Assembly (NCBI RefSeq): GCF_029893635.1
Contig: NZ_JARXYR010000002.1
Coordinates: 3,261,001 to 3,325,000, forward strand
Direction: 5' to 3'
Length of the DNA stretch: 64,000 nt
Origin: Variovorax sp. TBS-050B
GTDB taxonomy: Bacteria; Pseudomonadota; Gammaproteobacteria; Burkholderiales; Burkholderiaceae_C
Numbering within the stretch: the first letter of the stretch is position 1; the number at the start of each line of letters is the position of its first letter. This document shows positions 52,317 through 61,040 of the stretch, in pieces. A program made the translations under genes and the position numbers. The notes beneath the pieces are model-generated. The model saw only the letters and a program-made list of their open reading frames with translations, was not told where the DNA came from and did no database searches.

Positions 52317-53894
52317 TCAGAGCTGACGGCTGCGCGCGAGCGGCGGATTCTGCGCGAAGTAGCGCTGGATGCCGCGCATGAGCGCATCGGAGAGGTCTTC
52401 CTGGTAGCTTGCGCTGCGCAGCTTGGATTCTTCTTCCGGGTTGCTGATGAAGGCCGTCTCGACCAGCACGCTCGGAATGTCGGGCGCCTTCAGCACCGCG
52501 AAGCCGGCCTGCTCGACCTGGGGCTTGTGCAGCCGCGCGCCGATGCCGCGGATCTCGCCGAGCATCGCGCCGCCGAGCTTGAGGCTGTCGTTGATCTGCG
52601 CGGTGGTGCTCATGTCGAGCAGCGCGCGCTGGACCTGCGCCTCGTGGTTGCCGACGTTCACGCCGCCGACCTTGTCGGCCTCGTTCTCCTTGTTGGCGAG
52701 CCAGCGCGCGGCACTGCTCGAGGCGCCGCTCTGGCTCAGCGCGAACACGCTCGCGCCGCGCGCGGCCGGCGTGGTGAACGCATCGGCGTGGATGCTCACG
52801 AAGAGGTCGGCCTGCACGCGCCGCGCCTTCTGCACGCGCACGCCGAGCGGCACGAAGAAGTCGGCGTCGCGCGTGAGGAAGGCGCGCATCGGGTTGCCGT
52901 TGACGCTGCTCGCGTTGATGCGGTCGCGCAGCCGGTGCGCGATCTGCAGCACGATGTCCTTCTCGCGCGTGCCGTTCGGGCCGATCGCGCCGGGGTCTTC
53001 GCCGCCATGGCCGGGGTCGAGCGCCACGATGATGATGCGGTCGGTGCGGCTCGCAGTGGCACCGCCGCGCGCCACCGCGACTGGGGGCGGGGATGCCGCG
53101 GGGCGCGTCGGGGTGGCAGCCGGCGCGGGCGCGGCGGGCGGCGTGGGACGCGTTGCCTGCTGCGCCATCAGGTCGCCGAGCGGATCGGGCTGCGGCGCGT
53201 CGGCCACGGCCGGCGGCCGTGGCGCCGGCGCGGCCGGCACGGGCACCGGCGCGCCGGGCGCGGGCCGCGGCGCGGGCACGTTGGGCGAGGGCCGCACGAG
53301 GATCGGCGGGCCGCCGTCGGGCGCGAGGCCGGTGTAGCCGGTGTAGGGCGCCGCGGGCGGGGCGGCCGCGACGGCGGTGTCGCCGCCGTTGCTGCTGTTG
53401 CCATTGCCGCGCGCGCGCGGCGCGTCGCGCAGGCGCTCGGCGATCAGCGCTTCCATCGGGTCGACGGGCTGCTCGGGATAGAGGTCGAGCACGAGCCGGT
53501 GCTTGTAGGCCGCGATGGGCGCGAGCGAGAAGACCTGTGGCACCACCGACTGCTTGAGGTCGAAGACGATGCGCACCACCTTCGGCGCGTTCTGGCCCAC
53601 GCGCAGCCCGTTGATGTACGGATCGCCCGGCTTGATCTTGCCGACCAGTTCGCGCAGTTCGGGATTGAGGTCGATGCCCTCGATGTCGACCGCGAGGCGC
53701 GGCGGGCTGCCGACCACGAGCTGCTGCGACTTGAGCCGCGCGTCGGACTCGATGGTCACACGCGTGTAGTCGGCCGCCGGCCACACGCGCACCGCGAGGA
53801 TGGTGGCGCCACGCGCGATCTGGTGCACGCCGAGCATCAGCGCGATGCTGCCGCCCTGCAGCAGCACGCGCCGCTTGAGCCCGCTCGCCTTCAT
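52317..53894 (-). CDS. amiC: N-acetylmuramoyl-L-alanine amidase
   Basis: 525-residue division amidase. The N-terminus has a twin-arginine-like signal (KRRVLLQGGSIALMLG, about residues 7-22), followed by the AMIN domain (about 30-145), a long Pro/Ala-rich linker (about 155-270), and the Amidase_3 catalytic domain. Zinc and catalytic residues are in ALDPGHGGEDPGAIG, REKDIVLQIA, VSIHADAF and VLVETAFISNPEEE. It cleaves the amide bond between muramic acid and the stem peptide to separate daughter cells. Its start overlaps the tsaE stop. Confidence 0.96.
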   Translation of the reverse strand: MKASGLKRRVLLQGGSIALMLGVHQIARGATILAVRVWPAADYTRVTIESDARLKSQQLVVGSPPRLAVDIEGIDLNPELRELVGKIKPGDPYINGLRVGQNAPKVVRIVFDLKQSVVPQVFSLAPIAAYKHRLVLDLYPEQPVDPMEALIAERLRDAPRARGNGNSSNGGDTAVAAAPPAAPYTGYTGLAPDGGPPILVRPSPNVPAPRPAPGAPVPVPAAPAPRPPAVADAPQPDPLGDLMAQQATRPTPPAAPAPAATPTRPAASPPPVAVARGGATASRTDRIIIVALDPGHGGEDPGAIGPNGTREKDIVLQIAHRLRDRINASSVNGNPMRAFLTRDADFFVPLGVRVQKARRVQADLFVSIHADAFTTPAARGASVFALSQSGASSSAARWLANKENEADKVGGVNVGNHEAQVQRALLDMSTTAQINDSLKLGGAMLGEIRGIGARLHKPQVEQAGFAVLKAPDIPSVLVETAFISNPEEESKLRSASYQEDLSDALMRGIQRYFAQNPPLARSRQL

Positions 53895-54403
53895 GCGCCG
53901 GTGTGCGCCAGCAGTTCGCTGCCGCGGGGGGTGTGGGCCAGAAGGGTCACGCTGCGGGTGTCGTCGGTCATTGCTTCGATTTTAATAGCGAGGTCGGCCA
54001 CCGGGATATGGCCGGCGGCGTTGCCGGGCCATTCGGCGAGCTTGAGCCCGGGGCCCGCGAAGATGTCGCGGAAGCCTGCGTCCTCCCACTCGCGCGGGTC
54101 GTTGAAGCGGTAGAAGTCGAAATGGAAAATCGCGAGGCCGTCGGGCGCTTCGTGGGGCTCGACCACGGCGTAGGTCGGGCTCTTGATGCGGCCCTCGATG
54201 CCGAGCGCGCGCAGCAGATGGCGCACGAAGGTGGTCTTGCCGGCGCCGAGGTCGCCATGCAGCGCGATGAAGGCATCGCGCAGCGCGGGCGAGGCGGCGA
54301 GCGCGCGCGCGAAGGTGTCGGTGTCGTCCTCGCTGCGCCACTGCAGCTTGCGGCCGGCGTTCTGCTTCTGCGTTTCTACAATCGGCAAGTGATCGTCAGC
54401 CAT
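53891..54403 (-). CDS. tsaE: tRNA t6A synthesis ATPase TsaE
   Basis: 170-residue P-loop ATPase that supports formation of N6-threonylcarbamoyladenosine in tRNA with TsaB, TsaC and TsaD. Walker A is LHGDLGAGKTTF (about residues 48-59), followed by RALGIEGRIKSPTYAVVEPHE and HFDFYRFNDPREWEDAGFRDIF, all typical. The ATG at 54403 lies inside the opposite-strand queG start region (15-base overlap). The stop overlaps the amiC start by four bases, a conserved pairing in beta-proteobacteria. Confidence 0.95.
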   Translation of the reverse strand: MADDHLPIVETQKQNAGRKLQWRSEDDTDTFARALAASPALRDAFIALHGDLGAGKTTFVRHLLRALGIEGRIKSPTYAVVEPHEAPDGLAIFHFDFYRFNDPREWEDAGFRDIFAGPGLKLAEWPGNAAGHIPVADLAIKIEAMTDDTRSVTLLAHTPRGSELLAHTGA

Positions 54404-55519
54404 CCACTCGTTGCTCGTATTCAGGCCTTGGCCCGGGAACTCGGATTCTCCCAAATCGGAATCGCGGGCGTCGATCTGTCGAGCGCCGAGGACGGTCTGA
54501 TGCAATGGCTGGCCCATGGGTTCCATGGCGAGATGAAATACATGGCCGCGCATGGCGCGCGGCGTGCACGGCCCGCCGAACTGGTGCCGGGCACCGTCAG
54601 CGTGATCACCGCGCGCATGGACTACCTGCCGCGCGACACGCCGCTCGGCGACTGGCAGGCGCGCGAGTTCGAGCGCCTGGCGCGCCCCGGCGAAGCCATC
54701 GTCTCGGTCTATGCGCGCGGCCGCGACTACCACAAGGTGATGCGCACGCGCCTCGCGAAGCTGGCCGAGCGCATCGCCGAGGAAGTGGGGCCCTTCGGCC
54801 ACCGCGCCTTCACCGATTCGGCGCCGGTGCTCGAGGCCGAGCTCGCCTCCCGCAGCGGCCAGGGCTGGCGCGGCAAGCACACGCTGGTGCTCGACCGCGC
54901 GGCGGGCTCGATGTTCTTCCTCGGCGAGATCTACGTCGACATGGCGCTGCCCGAGAGCGCGCCGGTGAGCGCGCATTGCGGCAGCTGCAGCGCCTGCATC
55001 GAGGTGTGCCCGACGGGCGCCATCGTCGCGCCGCACCGGCTCGATGCGCGGCGCTGCATCTCCTACCTCACGATCGAACACGGCGGTGCGATACCGCTCG
55101 AACTGCGTCCGCTGATGGCCAACCGCATCTACGGCTGCGACGACTGCCAGCTGATCTGCCCCTGGAACAAGTTCGCGAAGAAGAGCGCGCTGCCCGACTT
55201 CGATGCGCGCGAAGGGCTGACCGGCCAGGCGCTGGCGTCGCTCTTCGCCTGGAGCGAAGAGGAGTTCCTGCGCTTCACCGAGGGCAGTCCGATCCGCCGC
55301 ATCGGCCACGAGCGGTGGCTGCGCAACATCGCCGTGGCGCTCGGCAACGCACTGCGCGCCGGCGAACCAGGGGCCGCCGAGGCGCTGGCCACGCGCGCCT
55401 CGCACGAGAGCGCGCTGGTGCGCGAGCATGTCGCGTGGGCGCTGGCGCAGCGCCCGGGCAACGAGGCTAGCGCGGCAGCGCCAGCGCGAACGGCAGGCTC
55501 GCCACCCCCAGCAGCGTAG
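54389..55519 (+). CDS. queG: Epoxyqueuosine reductase
   Basis: 376-residue cobalamin- and iron-sulfur-dependent enzyme for the last step of queuosine synthesis in tRNA. The GTG at 54389 gives the family start VIVSHPLVARIQALARELGFSQIGIAGVDL. Two [4Fe-4S] motifs are present: CGSCSACIEVCPTGAI and CDDCQLICPWNKFA. A C-terminal HEAT-like helical part follows. The start overlaps the divergent tsaE gene by 15 bases, and the 3' end overlaps the convergent AEC transporter gene by 53 bases. Confidence 0.95.
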   Translation: MIVSHPLVARIQALARELGFSQIGIAGVDLSSAEDGLMQWLAHGFHGEMKYMAAHGARRARPAELVPGTVSVITARMDYLPRDTPLGDWQAREFERLARPGEAIVSVYARGRDYHKVMRTRLAKLAERIAEEVGPFGHRAFTDSAPVLEAELASRSGQGWRGKHTLVLDRAAGSMFFLGEIYVDMALPESAPVSAHCGSCSACIEVCPTGAIVAPHRLDARRCISYLTIEHGGAIPLELRPLMANRIYGCDDCQLICPWNKFAKKSALPDFDAREGLTGQALASLFAWSEEEFLRFTEGSPIRRIGHERWLRNIAVALGNALRAGEPGAAEALATRASHESALVREHVAWALAQRPGNEASAAAPARTAGSPPPAA

Positions 55520-56384
55520 AGAGCGTCACCAGGCCCGCGACGTACGGCCCGTTGTAGCCCATGCGCGCCGCGAGCACGTAGGCGCTCGACGCGGTCGGAA
55601 CGGCGGAGAAGGCCATCAGCACCGCGGCCTGGGTCGCATCCAGCCGCAGCGCCAGCGAGAGCCCCCATGCGACGAGCGGCAGCAGCAGATGCCGGATCGA
55701 CAGCACAGAGATCGCAAGCACCTTGCCGCGCCCGAGCGTTGCGAACTGCATGCCCGCGCCGGCGGCCAGCAGGCCGAGTGCGAGCGAGGCGGCACCGATG
55801 CGCGTGAGCGTGGGCGTGGCCCAGTTCGGAATGCCGAAGCCCAGCACGTTCGCCAGCAGCCCGGCGAGCGTGGCGACGATCAGCGGATTGCGCACGAGCT
55901 GGCGCGCGAAGCCGGCCTTGGCATGCCGCGCCATCGGCCACACCGCCGCGATGTTGAACATGGGCACGCACACGCCGATGAGCACAGCGATCATCAGGAG
56001 CCCCTGCGGCCCCGCCAGCCGCTCGGCGAGCGCGAGGCAGATGAAGGAGTTGAAGCGGAACGCGATCTGCGCGCTGGCCGCATGGTCGCGGCGGTCGATG
56101 TGCGCGCCGAGCCACGGCAGGAAGGGCAGCGCATAGGCCAGCGCGATGCCGCACAGGCCGATGCCCACGCCCGCGGTGAGCAGGCTCGACGTGGCGCCGA
56201 AATCGAGCGGGCTGCGCACGATCGAATGGAACAGCAGCACCGGAAACAGAAAGTAGTACACCAGGCTTTCGACCTGGTCCCACACGCGGCGGTCGAGGGC
56301 GGTGTAGCGGCAGAGCAGCCAGCCGATGGCGATGAGCGAGAAATCGGGAAAGAGCAGCTGGGCGAAGTTCACCGCTTCGAGCAT
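55467..56384 (-). CDS. AEC family auxin-efflux-type transporter
   Basis: 305-residue inner-membrane protein with about ten transmembrane helices in two halves, the Mem_trans fold. It begins MLEAVNFAQLLFPDFSLIAIGWLLCRYTALDR and holds the mid-region FNIAAVWPMARHAKAGFARQLVRNPLIVATLAGLLANVLG. Bacterial members export organic acids or amino acid derivatives; the substrate here is unknown. The ATG at 56384 was chosen over one 93 bases upstream, whose extra residues are polar and unlike the family. Confidence 0.9.
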   Translation of the reverse strand: MLEAVNFAQLLFPDFSLIAIGWLLCRYTALDRRVWDQVESLVYYFLFPVLLFHSIVRSPLDFGATSSLLTAGVGIGLCGIALAYALPFLPWLGAHIDRRDHAASAQIAFRFNSFICLALAERLAGPQGLLMIAVLIGVCVPMFNIAAVWPMARHAKAGFARQLVRNPLIVATLAGLLANVLGFGIPNWATPTLTRIGAASLALGLLAAGAGMQFATLGRGKVLAISVLSIRHLLLPLVAWGLSLALRLDATQAAVLMAFSAVPTASSAYVLAARMGYNGPYVAGLVTLSTLLGVASLPFALALPR

Positions 56385-56487
56385 AAACCGTAGCAAACCA
56401 TGGGTATTCCACAGCACGGGCCCTTCGTCGGTGCGGCTAGCATCCGGGGCTTTGCTTTTCCGACAACAGCGATTCAAGGAGTTATAG

Positions 56488-57462
56488 ATGCAACGTCGTC
56501 AATGGAGCGCCATGGTGGGGGCTGCCGCACTGCTCGCGGTCACGGGCCAGAGTTTCGCGCAGGGCTATCCCAACAAGCCGGTCGAACTGAGCGTGCCCTT
56601 CGCACCGGGCGGCACGACCGACATCGTGGCGCGCGTGATTGCCGATCCGCTGGGCAAGGTGCTGGGCCAGCCCGTGGTGGTGATCAACCGCGCAGGCGGC
56701 GGCGGCATCGTGGGCGCGGCCGAAACCGCGCGTGCCACGCCCGACGGCTACAAGCTCGGCGTGGCCACGGTCTCGAGCACGGCGGCCAATCCGGCCATCA
56801 ACCCCAAGGTGCCGTACGACCCGATCAACGACTTCACCCCGATCATCAACATCGCGGCCACGCCGAACATCATCGCGGTGAACCCGAGCTTCCCGGCCAA
56901 GAACTACGCCGAGTTCGTGGCCGAGCTCAAGAAGAACCCCGGCAAGTACTCGTACGCCTCGTCGGGCACGGGCGGCATCGGCCATCTGCTGATGGAGCTT
57001 TACAAGAGCCTGACCAACACCTTCGTCACGCACATCCCGTACCGCGGCGCGGGCCCGGCGCTCAACGACGTGGTGGCCGGCCAAGTGCCGATCATGTTCG
57101 ACAACATCCCCTCGGCCATGCCGTTCATCCAGAGCGGCCGCCTGGTGCCGATCGTGGTCTCTGCGCCGCAGCGCCTCGCCGCGCTGCCCAACGTGCCCAC
57201 CTTCAAGGAAGTCGGCCTGGAGCCGGTCAACCGCATGGCCTACTACGGCATCCTCGGTCCCAAGGGCCTGCCGAAGGAGGTGGTCGACAAGATCAGCGCC
57301 GGCGTGAAGAAGGCGGTGGAAGATCCGGCCGTGAAGAAGCGCATCGAGGACACCGGTTCGCTGATCGTCGCGAACACGCCCGACCAGTTCTCGGCGCAGA
57401 TCAAGGCCGAGTACGACGTCTACAAGCAGGTCGTCGCGAAGCAGAAGCTCAAGCTCGACTGA
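56488..57462 (+). CDS. Bug/TctC-type periplasmic binding protein 1
   Basis: 324-residue tripartite tricarboxylate transporter-type substrate-binding protein. A signal peptide ends near residue 25 (VTGQSFAQ), and the mature start YPNKPVELSVPFAPGGTTDIVARVIADPLGKVLGQPVVVINRAGGGGIVG is the Bug signature. No tctA or tctB permease gene is near, so it is one of the many orphan Bug proteins typical of Burkholderiales. The ligand is probably a carboxylate. A strong terminator follows. Confidence 0.94.
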   Translation: MQRRQWSAMVGAAALLAVTGQSFAQGYPNKPVELSVPFAPGGTTDIVARVIADPLGKVLGQPVVVINRAGGGGIVGAAETARATPDGYKLGVATVSSTAANPAINPKVPYDPINDFTPIINIAATPNIIAVNPSFPAKNYAEFVAELKKNPGKYSYASSGTGGIGHLLMELYKSLTNTFVTHIPYRGAGPALNDVVAGQVPIMFDNIPSAMPFIQSGRLVPIVVSAPQRLAALPNVPTFKEVGLEPVNRMAYYGILGPKGLPKEVVDKISAGVKKAVEDPAVKKRIEDTGSLIVANTPDQFSAQIKAEYDVYKQVVAKQKLKLD

Positions 57463-57481
57463 TCCGCCGCGCCTGACGCAG

Positions 57482-57515
57482 GGCCGCCCGCACCACGGGC
57501 GGCCTTTTCTTTTTT
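57482..57515 (+). terminator. Rho-independent terminator after Bug gene 1
   Basis: GGCCGCCCG and CGGGCGGCC form a nine-base-pair stem around CACCA, followed by a TTTTCTTTTTT run. It separates the binding protein gene from the xerD-type gene. Confidence 0.94.
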
Positions 57516-57545
57516 CGTTGCCCGTCCATTTGCTATCTTGCCGCC

Positions 57546-58463
57546 ATGACCGAGGCCGCCCCCGCCGCTGCGCAGACTCCCGAGATCGACGACTTCATCG
57601 ACGCCCTGTGGCTCGAGGACGGGCTGTCGAAGAACACGCTGGCGGCCTATCGGCGCGACCTGGCGGTGTTCGCGCAGTGGCTTCGCACCGAGCGCGCCGG
57701 GCTGGCACTCGACGCCGCGAAGGAAAGCGACCTGCAGGCCTACATGGGCGCGCGCCTGTCCACCAAGGGCAAGGCGACTTCGGCCAACCGCCGGCTCACC
57801 GTGTTCAAGCGCTACTACCGCTGGGCGCTGCGCGAGCGGCGCATCACGGCCGATCCGAGCCTGCGGCTCGCGCCGGCGCGCCAGATGCCGCGCGCCATCA
57901 AGACGCTGTCGGAGAAGCAGGTCGACGACCTGCTGGCGGCCCCCGACGTGGAAACGCCCCTGGGCCTGCGCGACCGCGCGATGCTCGAGCTGATGTATGC
58001 GAGCGGTCTGCGCGTGAGCGAGCTGGTCGCGCTCAAGGCCACCGACCTGAGCCTCAACGACGGCGTGCTGCGCGTGCTCGGCAAGGGCAGCAAGGAACGC
58101 CTCGTGCCCTTCGGCGGCGAGGCCCGGCGTTGGATCGAGCGCTACCTCGAGGAATCGCGACCCGCCATCCTCGACGGCCAGCAGACGCAGGACCTGTTCG
58201 TGACCGCGCGCGGCGCCGGCATGACGCGCGTGATGTTCTGGGTCATCGTGAAGAAGCAGGCCGCCGCGGCCGGCATTCACGTGCCGCTCTCGCCGCACAC
58301 GCTGCGCCATGCGTTCGCGACCCATCTGCTGAACCACGGCGCCGACCTGCGCGCGGTGCAACTGCTGCTGGGGCACGCCGACATCTCGACCACCACCATC
58401 TACACCCACGTGGCGCGCGAGCGGCTCAAGCAGCTGCATGCGCAGCACCATCCGCGCGGCTGA
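57546..58463 (+). CDS. xerD: Site-specific tyrosine recombinase, XerD type
   Basis: 305-residue tyrosine recombinase. The SAM-like N-terminal domain spans about residues 15-105 and the catalytic domain the rest. The active-site set is present: Arg in SGLRVSEL, Lys in GKGSKERLVPF, His/Arg in HTLRHAFATHLL, His in LLGHADISTT and Tyr in IYTHVA. Length and sequence fit XerD, which resolves chromosome dimers with XerC at dif. No integrase-type arm-binding domain and no attachment sites or mobile genes are around it. Confidence 0.93.
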   Translation: MTEAAPAAAQTPEIDDFIDALWLEDGLSKNTLAAYRRDLAVFAQWLRTERAGLALDAAKESDLQAYMGARLSTKGKATSANRRLTVFKRYYRWALRERRITADPSLRLAPARQMPRAIKTLSEKQVDDLLAAPDVETPLGLRDRAMLELMYASGLRVSELVALKATDLSLNDGVLRVLGKGSKERLVPFGGEARRWIERYLEESRPAILDGQQTQDLFVTARGAGMTRVMFWVIVKKQAAAAGIHVPLSPHTLRHAFATHLLNHGADLRAVQLLLGHADISTTTIYTHVARERLKQLHAQHHPRG

Positions 58464-58489
58464 AGCCCCGGCTTGTCTACCATGGCGGG

Positions 58490-59287
58490 ATGAACCCCGC
58501 CACTCCCGAGCCGCCCCGCGTCGGATGCGCAGGCTGGAGCCTGCCGCGCGCAACGTGGCCGCAGTTTCCGGCCGAAGGCTCGCACCTTGCGCGCTATGCG
58601 CAGCGCTTCGATGCGGTCGAGATCAACACCGCCTTCTACCGGCCGCACCGGCGCGAGACCTACGAGCGCTGGGCCGCGGCGACACCCGCGGGCTTTCGCT
58701 TCGCGGTCAAGCTGCCGAAGACCATCACGCACGAACGGCGGCTGGTGGATGCGATGCCGGCCTTCGAGGCCTTCCTCGCGCAGGTCGCCGGGCTGGGGGC
58801 GCGGCTCGGCTGCCTCGTCGTGCAACTGCCGCCGAGCCTGGCCTTCGATGCCGGCGTGGCGCGGCGCTTTCTTTCGGCATTGCGGCGCAGGCATGCGGGC
58901 GCGGTGGTGCTGGAGCCGCGGCACCGCAGCTGGTTCCTGCCCGCGGCCGAGGCGCTGCTCGCGCGCTTCGAGATCGCGCGCGTGCTCGCCGATCCGGTGC
59001 TGTTCGACGAGGCCGCGGCGCCCGGCGGATGGCCGGGCCTGGTCTACCTGCGGCTGCATGGATCGCCGCGGCGCTACTGGTCGGCCTACGACGACGCGCT
59101 GCTCGCGCGGCTCGCCCTGCGCCTGCAGCGCGCGCAGGAGGAGGGCGCCCGGTGCTGGTGCATCTTCGACAACACCGCGGGCGGCGAAGCCGTGGGCAAT
59201 GCGCTGACGCTCGCGCGGCTGCTGGCGCCGTCACCGCGGGCGCAGCAACCGCAGCACGGCGATCCGGCAGAATCCCGCCCGACATGA
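58490..59287 (+). CDS. DUF72 family protein
   Basis: 265-residue TIM-barrel-like protein. The pattern VGCAGWSLPRATWPQFPAEGSHLARYAQRFDAVEINTAFYRPHRRETYERWAAATPAGFRFAVKLPKTITHERRL is diagnostic of DUF72 (YecE). Later segments are LEPRHRSWF and YLRLHGSPRRYWSAYDD; the C-terminus has the typical CWCIFDNTAGGEAVGNAL. Function is unknown, and no signal peptide is seen. Its stop overlaps the next gene's ATG (ATGA). Confidence 0.92.
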   Translation: MNPATPEPPRVGCAGWSLPRATWPQFPAEGSHLARYAQRFDAVEINTAFYRPHRRETYERWAAATPAGFRFAVKLPKTITHERRLVDAMPAFEAFLAQVAGLGARLGCLVVQLPPSLAFDAGVARRFLSALRRRHAGAVVLEPRHRSWFLPAAEALLARFEIARVLADPVLFDEAAAPGGWPGLVYLRLHGSPRRYWSAYDDALLARLALRLQRAQEEGARCWCIFDNTAGGEAVGNALTLARLLAPSPRAQQPQHGDPAESRPT

Positions 59288-60303
59288 CTGCACCGACCCT
59301 TTCCCCTTCTTCCTCTTCTTCTTCCACGCGGCGCGGCGCCGTGTTCGCGCTGCTCGCCGCGGCCGGCGCCTTCTGCGGCGCTGGCGCGTTCGCGCAATCC
59401 GCGCCGCCCGTTCCCAAGACGCTACGGCTCATCGTGGCCTATCCGGCCGGCGGCGTCAGCGACGTGGTCGCGCGCGCACTCGGCGACCGGCTCGCGGCGC
59501 AGATGGGCATCACCGTGGTCGTCGAGAACCGCGCCGGCGCAAGCGGCGCCATCGGCATGGACGCCGTGGCCAAGGCCGCGCCGGATGGCGCCACGCTGGG
59601 CTTCTCGGCCATCAGCCCGCTGGTGCTGAGCCCGCACCTCGGCAAGCTGCCCTTCGACCCGCTGAAGGACGTGGCGCCCGTGGCCAGCGTGATGTACTCG
59701 CCGGTGCTGCTGGTGGCCACGCCCGCGAGCAAGGCGCGCGACTTCCGCGCGCTGGTGGCCGAGGCCAAGGCGCAGCCGGGCGCGGTGCGCTGGGCTACCT
59801 CGGGGCCGGCGTCGCTCGGGCACATCGTGCTCGAGCAGCTGCGCGCCGCGGCCGGCGTGGACATCACGCACGTGCCGTACAAGGGCGGCGGGCAGCAGCT
59901 CAACGATGCGCTCGGCGGCCAGTTCGAGATCCTGTCGACCAACGCCAGTCCCACGCTCACGTCGCACATCCAGTCCGGCAAGCTGCGGCCGCTCGCGGCG
60001 GGCGCGCCGGCCCGGCTCGAAAGCCTGCCGCAGGTGCCCACGCTCGGCGAACTGGGCTATGCGGCGGCCAACATCAACTCGCTCTTCGGCGTCTTCGCGC
60101 CCGGCGCCACGCCGCCTGCGCTGGTTGCGCGTTACAACGCCGAGATCAACAAGGCGCTCGCGAGCCCCGAACTGCGCGCCAAGCTCACGGCCACCGACAA
60201 CGTGCCGACCGGCGGAACATCGGCGGCCTTCGCGAAGGAGATCGCCTCGGAGTTCGAGAGCAACGGCCGCATCATCAAGGCCGCCAACATCAAGGCCGAT
60301 TGA
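59284..60303 (+). CDS. Bug/TctC-type periplasmic binding protein 2
   Basis: 339-residue substrate-binding protein. After a Ser-rich start there is a signal peptide with a RRG leader (about residues 16-38, ending GAFAQS). The mature protein starts PKTLRLIVAYPAGGVSDVVARALGDRLAAQMGITVVVENRAGASGAIG, the Bug pattern. It overlaps the DUF72 stop by four bases, which suggests co-transcription with an unrelated gene. As with the first Bug protein, no TctA/TctB genes are near. Confidence 0.93.
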   Translation: MTAPTLSPSSSSSSTRRGAVFALLAAAGAFCGAGAFAQSAPPVPKTLRLIVAYPAGGVSDVVARALGDRLAAQMGITVVVENRAGASGAIGMDAVAKAAPDGATLGFSAISPLVLSPHLGKLPFDPLKDVAPVASVMYSPVLLVATPASKARDFRALVAEAKAQPGAVRWATSGPASLGHIVLEQLRAAAGVDITHVPYKGGGQQLNDALGGQFEILSTNASPTLTSHIQSGKLRPLAAGAPARLESLPQVPTLGELGYAAANINSLFGVFAPGATPPALVARYNAEINKALASPELRAKLTATDNVPTGGTSAAFAKEIASEFESNGRIIKAANIKAD

Positions 60304-60312
60304 CCCCACGCC

Positions 60313-60349
60313 TTGCAGGCCCGCAGTTGCCTACCTTATAGTAGGTAGA
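60313..60349 (+). promoter_or_regulatory. tetR promoter with embedded operator
   Basis: TTGCAG (60313-60318) and TATAGT (60337-60342), 18 bases apart, form a promoter. The dyad CCTACC-N8-GGTAG(A) at 60330-60349 encloses the -10 box and touches the tetR ATG at 60349, so the mRNA would be leaderless and the regulator would block its own promoter. The same half-sites with the same spacing recur at 61000-61019. Confidence 0.75.
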
Positions 60350-60948
60350 TGTCCAGCGCCATCGCACTCGCCACCGGCAGCACCCGCGAGCAGATCCTCG
60401 CGGTGGCGCGCCAGCTGATCGAGACCCGCTCGTACCTCGGCTTCAGCTTCCAGGACGTGGCCGATGCAGTCGGCATCCGCAAGGCGAGCCTGTACCACCA
60501 CTTTCCCACCAAGGAGGCGCTGGGCGTCGCGGTCATCCGCGACGCGACCCGGGTGTTCAAGGACTGGGAGGCGGCGCGGGTGCGCACGCCGCAGGACGCG
60601 CTCGAATCCTATTTCCGCATGTACCGCAAGACGCTGAAGGCCGGATCCGGCATGTGCCCCGCGGGGGCGCTCACCGGCGGCTGGGACTGCATCGACGCCG
60701 AGTTGCGCCAGGCCGTGCAGGATCTGCGCAACACCCAGGTGCTGTGGCTCACCGGCGTGATCGGTGCGCTGGCGCAGGGCGGGCCGAAGAAGAAGGCGAA
60801 GGAGGAGAAGGGCGCGGCTTCGGCGGCGGCGCTCGCCGCCTACGTGTTCTCGGTCTGCCAGGGCGCGATGGTCGCGGCGCGCATGACCGGGCGCGCGGAG
60901 GATTTCGACGCGGCCATCGCCCAGCTCAGGAGTTCATTGCCCGGCTGA
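60349..60948 (+). CDS. TetR family transcriptional regulator
   Basis: 199-residue regulator. The N-terminal helix-turn-helix is REQILAVARQLIETRSYLGFSFQDVADAVGIRKASLYHHFPTKEALGVAVI (about residues 13-63). The C-terminal ligand domain contains a Lys-rich loop (GGPKKKAKEEKG). The start coincides with the end of the operator. It lies upstream of the thiolase and MaoC genes, whose leader holds a second copy of the same operator, so it probably represses both itself and fatty-acid-type genes in response to an acyl compound. Confidence 0.9.
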   Translation: MSSAIALATGSTREQILAVARQLIETRSYLGFSFQDVADAVGIRKASLYHHFPTKEALGVAVIRDATRVFKDWEAARVRTPQDALESYFRMYRKTLKAGSGMCPAGALTGGWDCIDAELRQAVQDLRNTQVLWLTGVIGALAQGGPKKKAKEEKGAASAAALAAYVFSVCQGAMVAARMTGRAEDFDAAIAQLRSSLPG

Positions 60949-60999
60949 GCCCGGGCGGATCGCAGGCACGCAGGGCGTGCCTATTTTTTGACCCGCAAG

Positions 61000-61019
61000 C
61001 CTACCGATTGGATGGTAGG
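61000..61019. promoter_or_regulatory. TetR operator in the thiolase leader
   Basis: CCTACC-GATTGGAT-GGTAGG is a perfect dyad with an eight-base spacer, the same half-site and spacing as the tetR promoter site. A TTGACC sequence at 60988-60993 may be the -35 box of the thiolase promoter; the -10 box is not clear. The site lies 22 bases before the thiolase ATG. Confidence 0.72.
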
Positions 61020-61040
61020 TATTCAAGAAGGAGCCTCCCG

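Noticed and set aside
57546..58463. Tyrosine recombinase as sign of an integrated mobile element.
   Set aside because: It is a standard-length XerD-like protein next to core-type genes, with no excisionase, phage genes, direct repeats or tRNA nearby.
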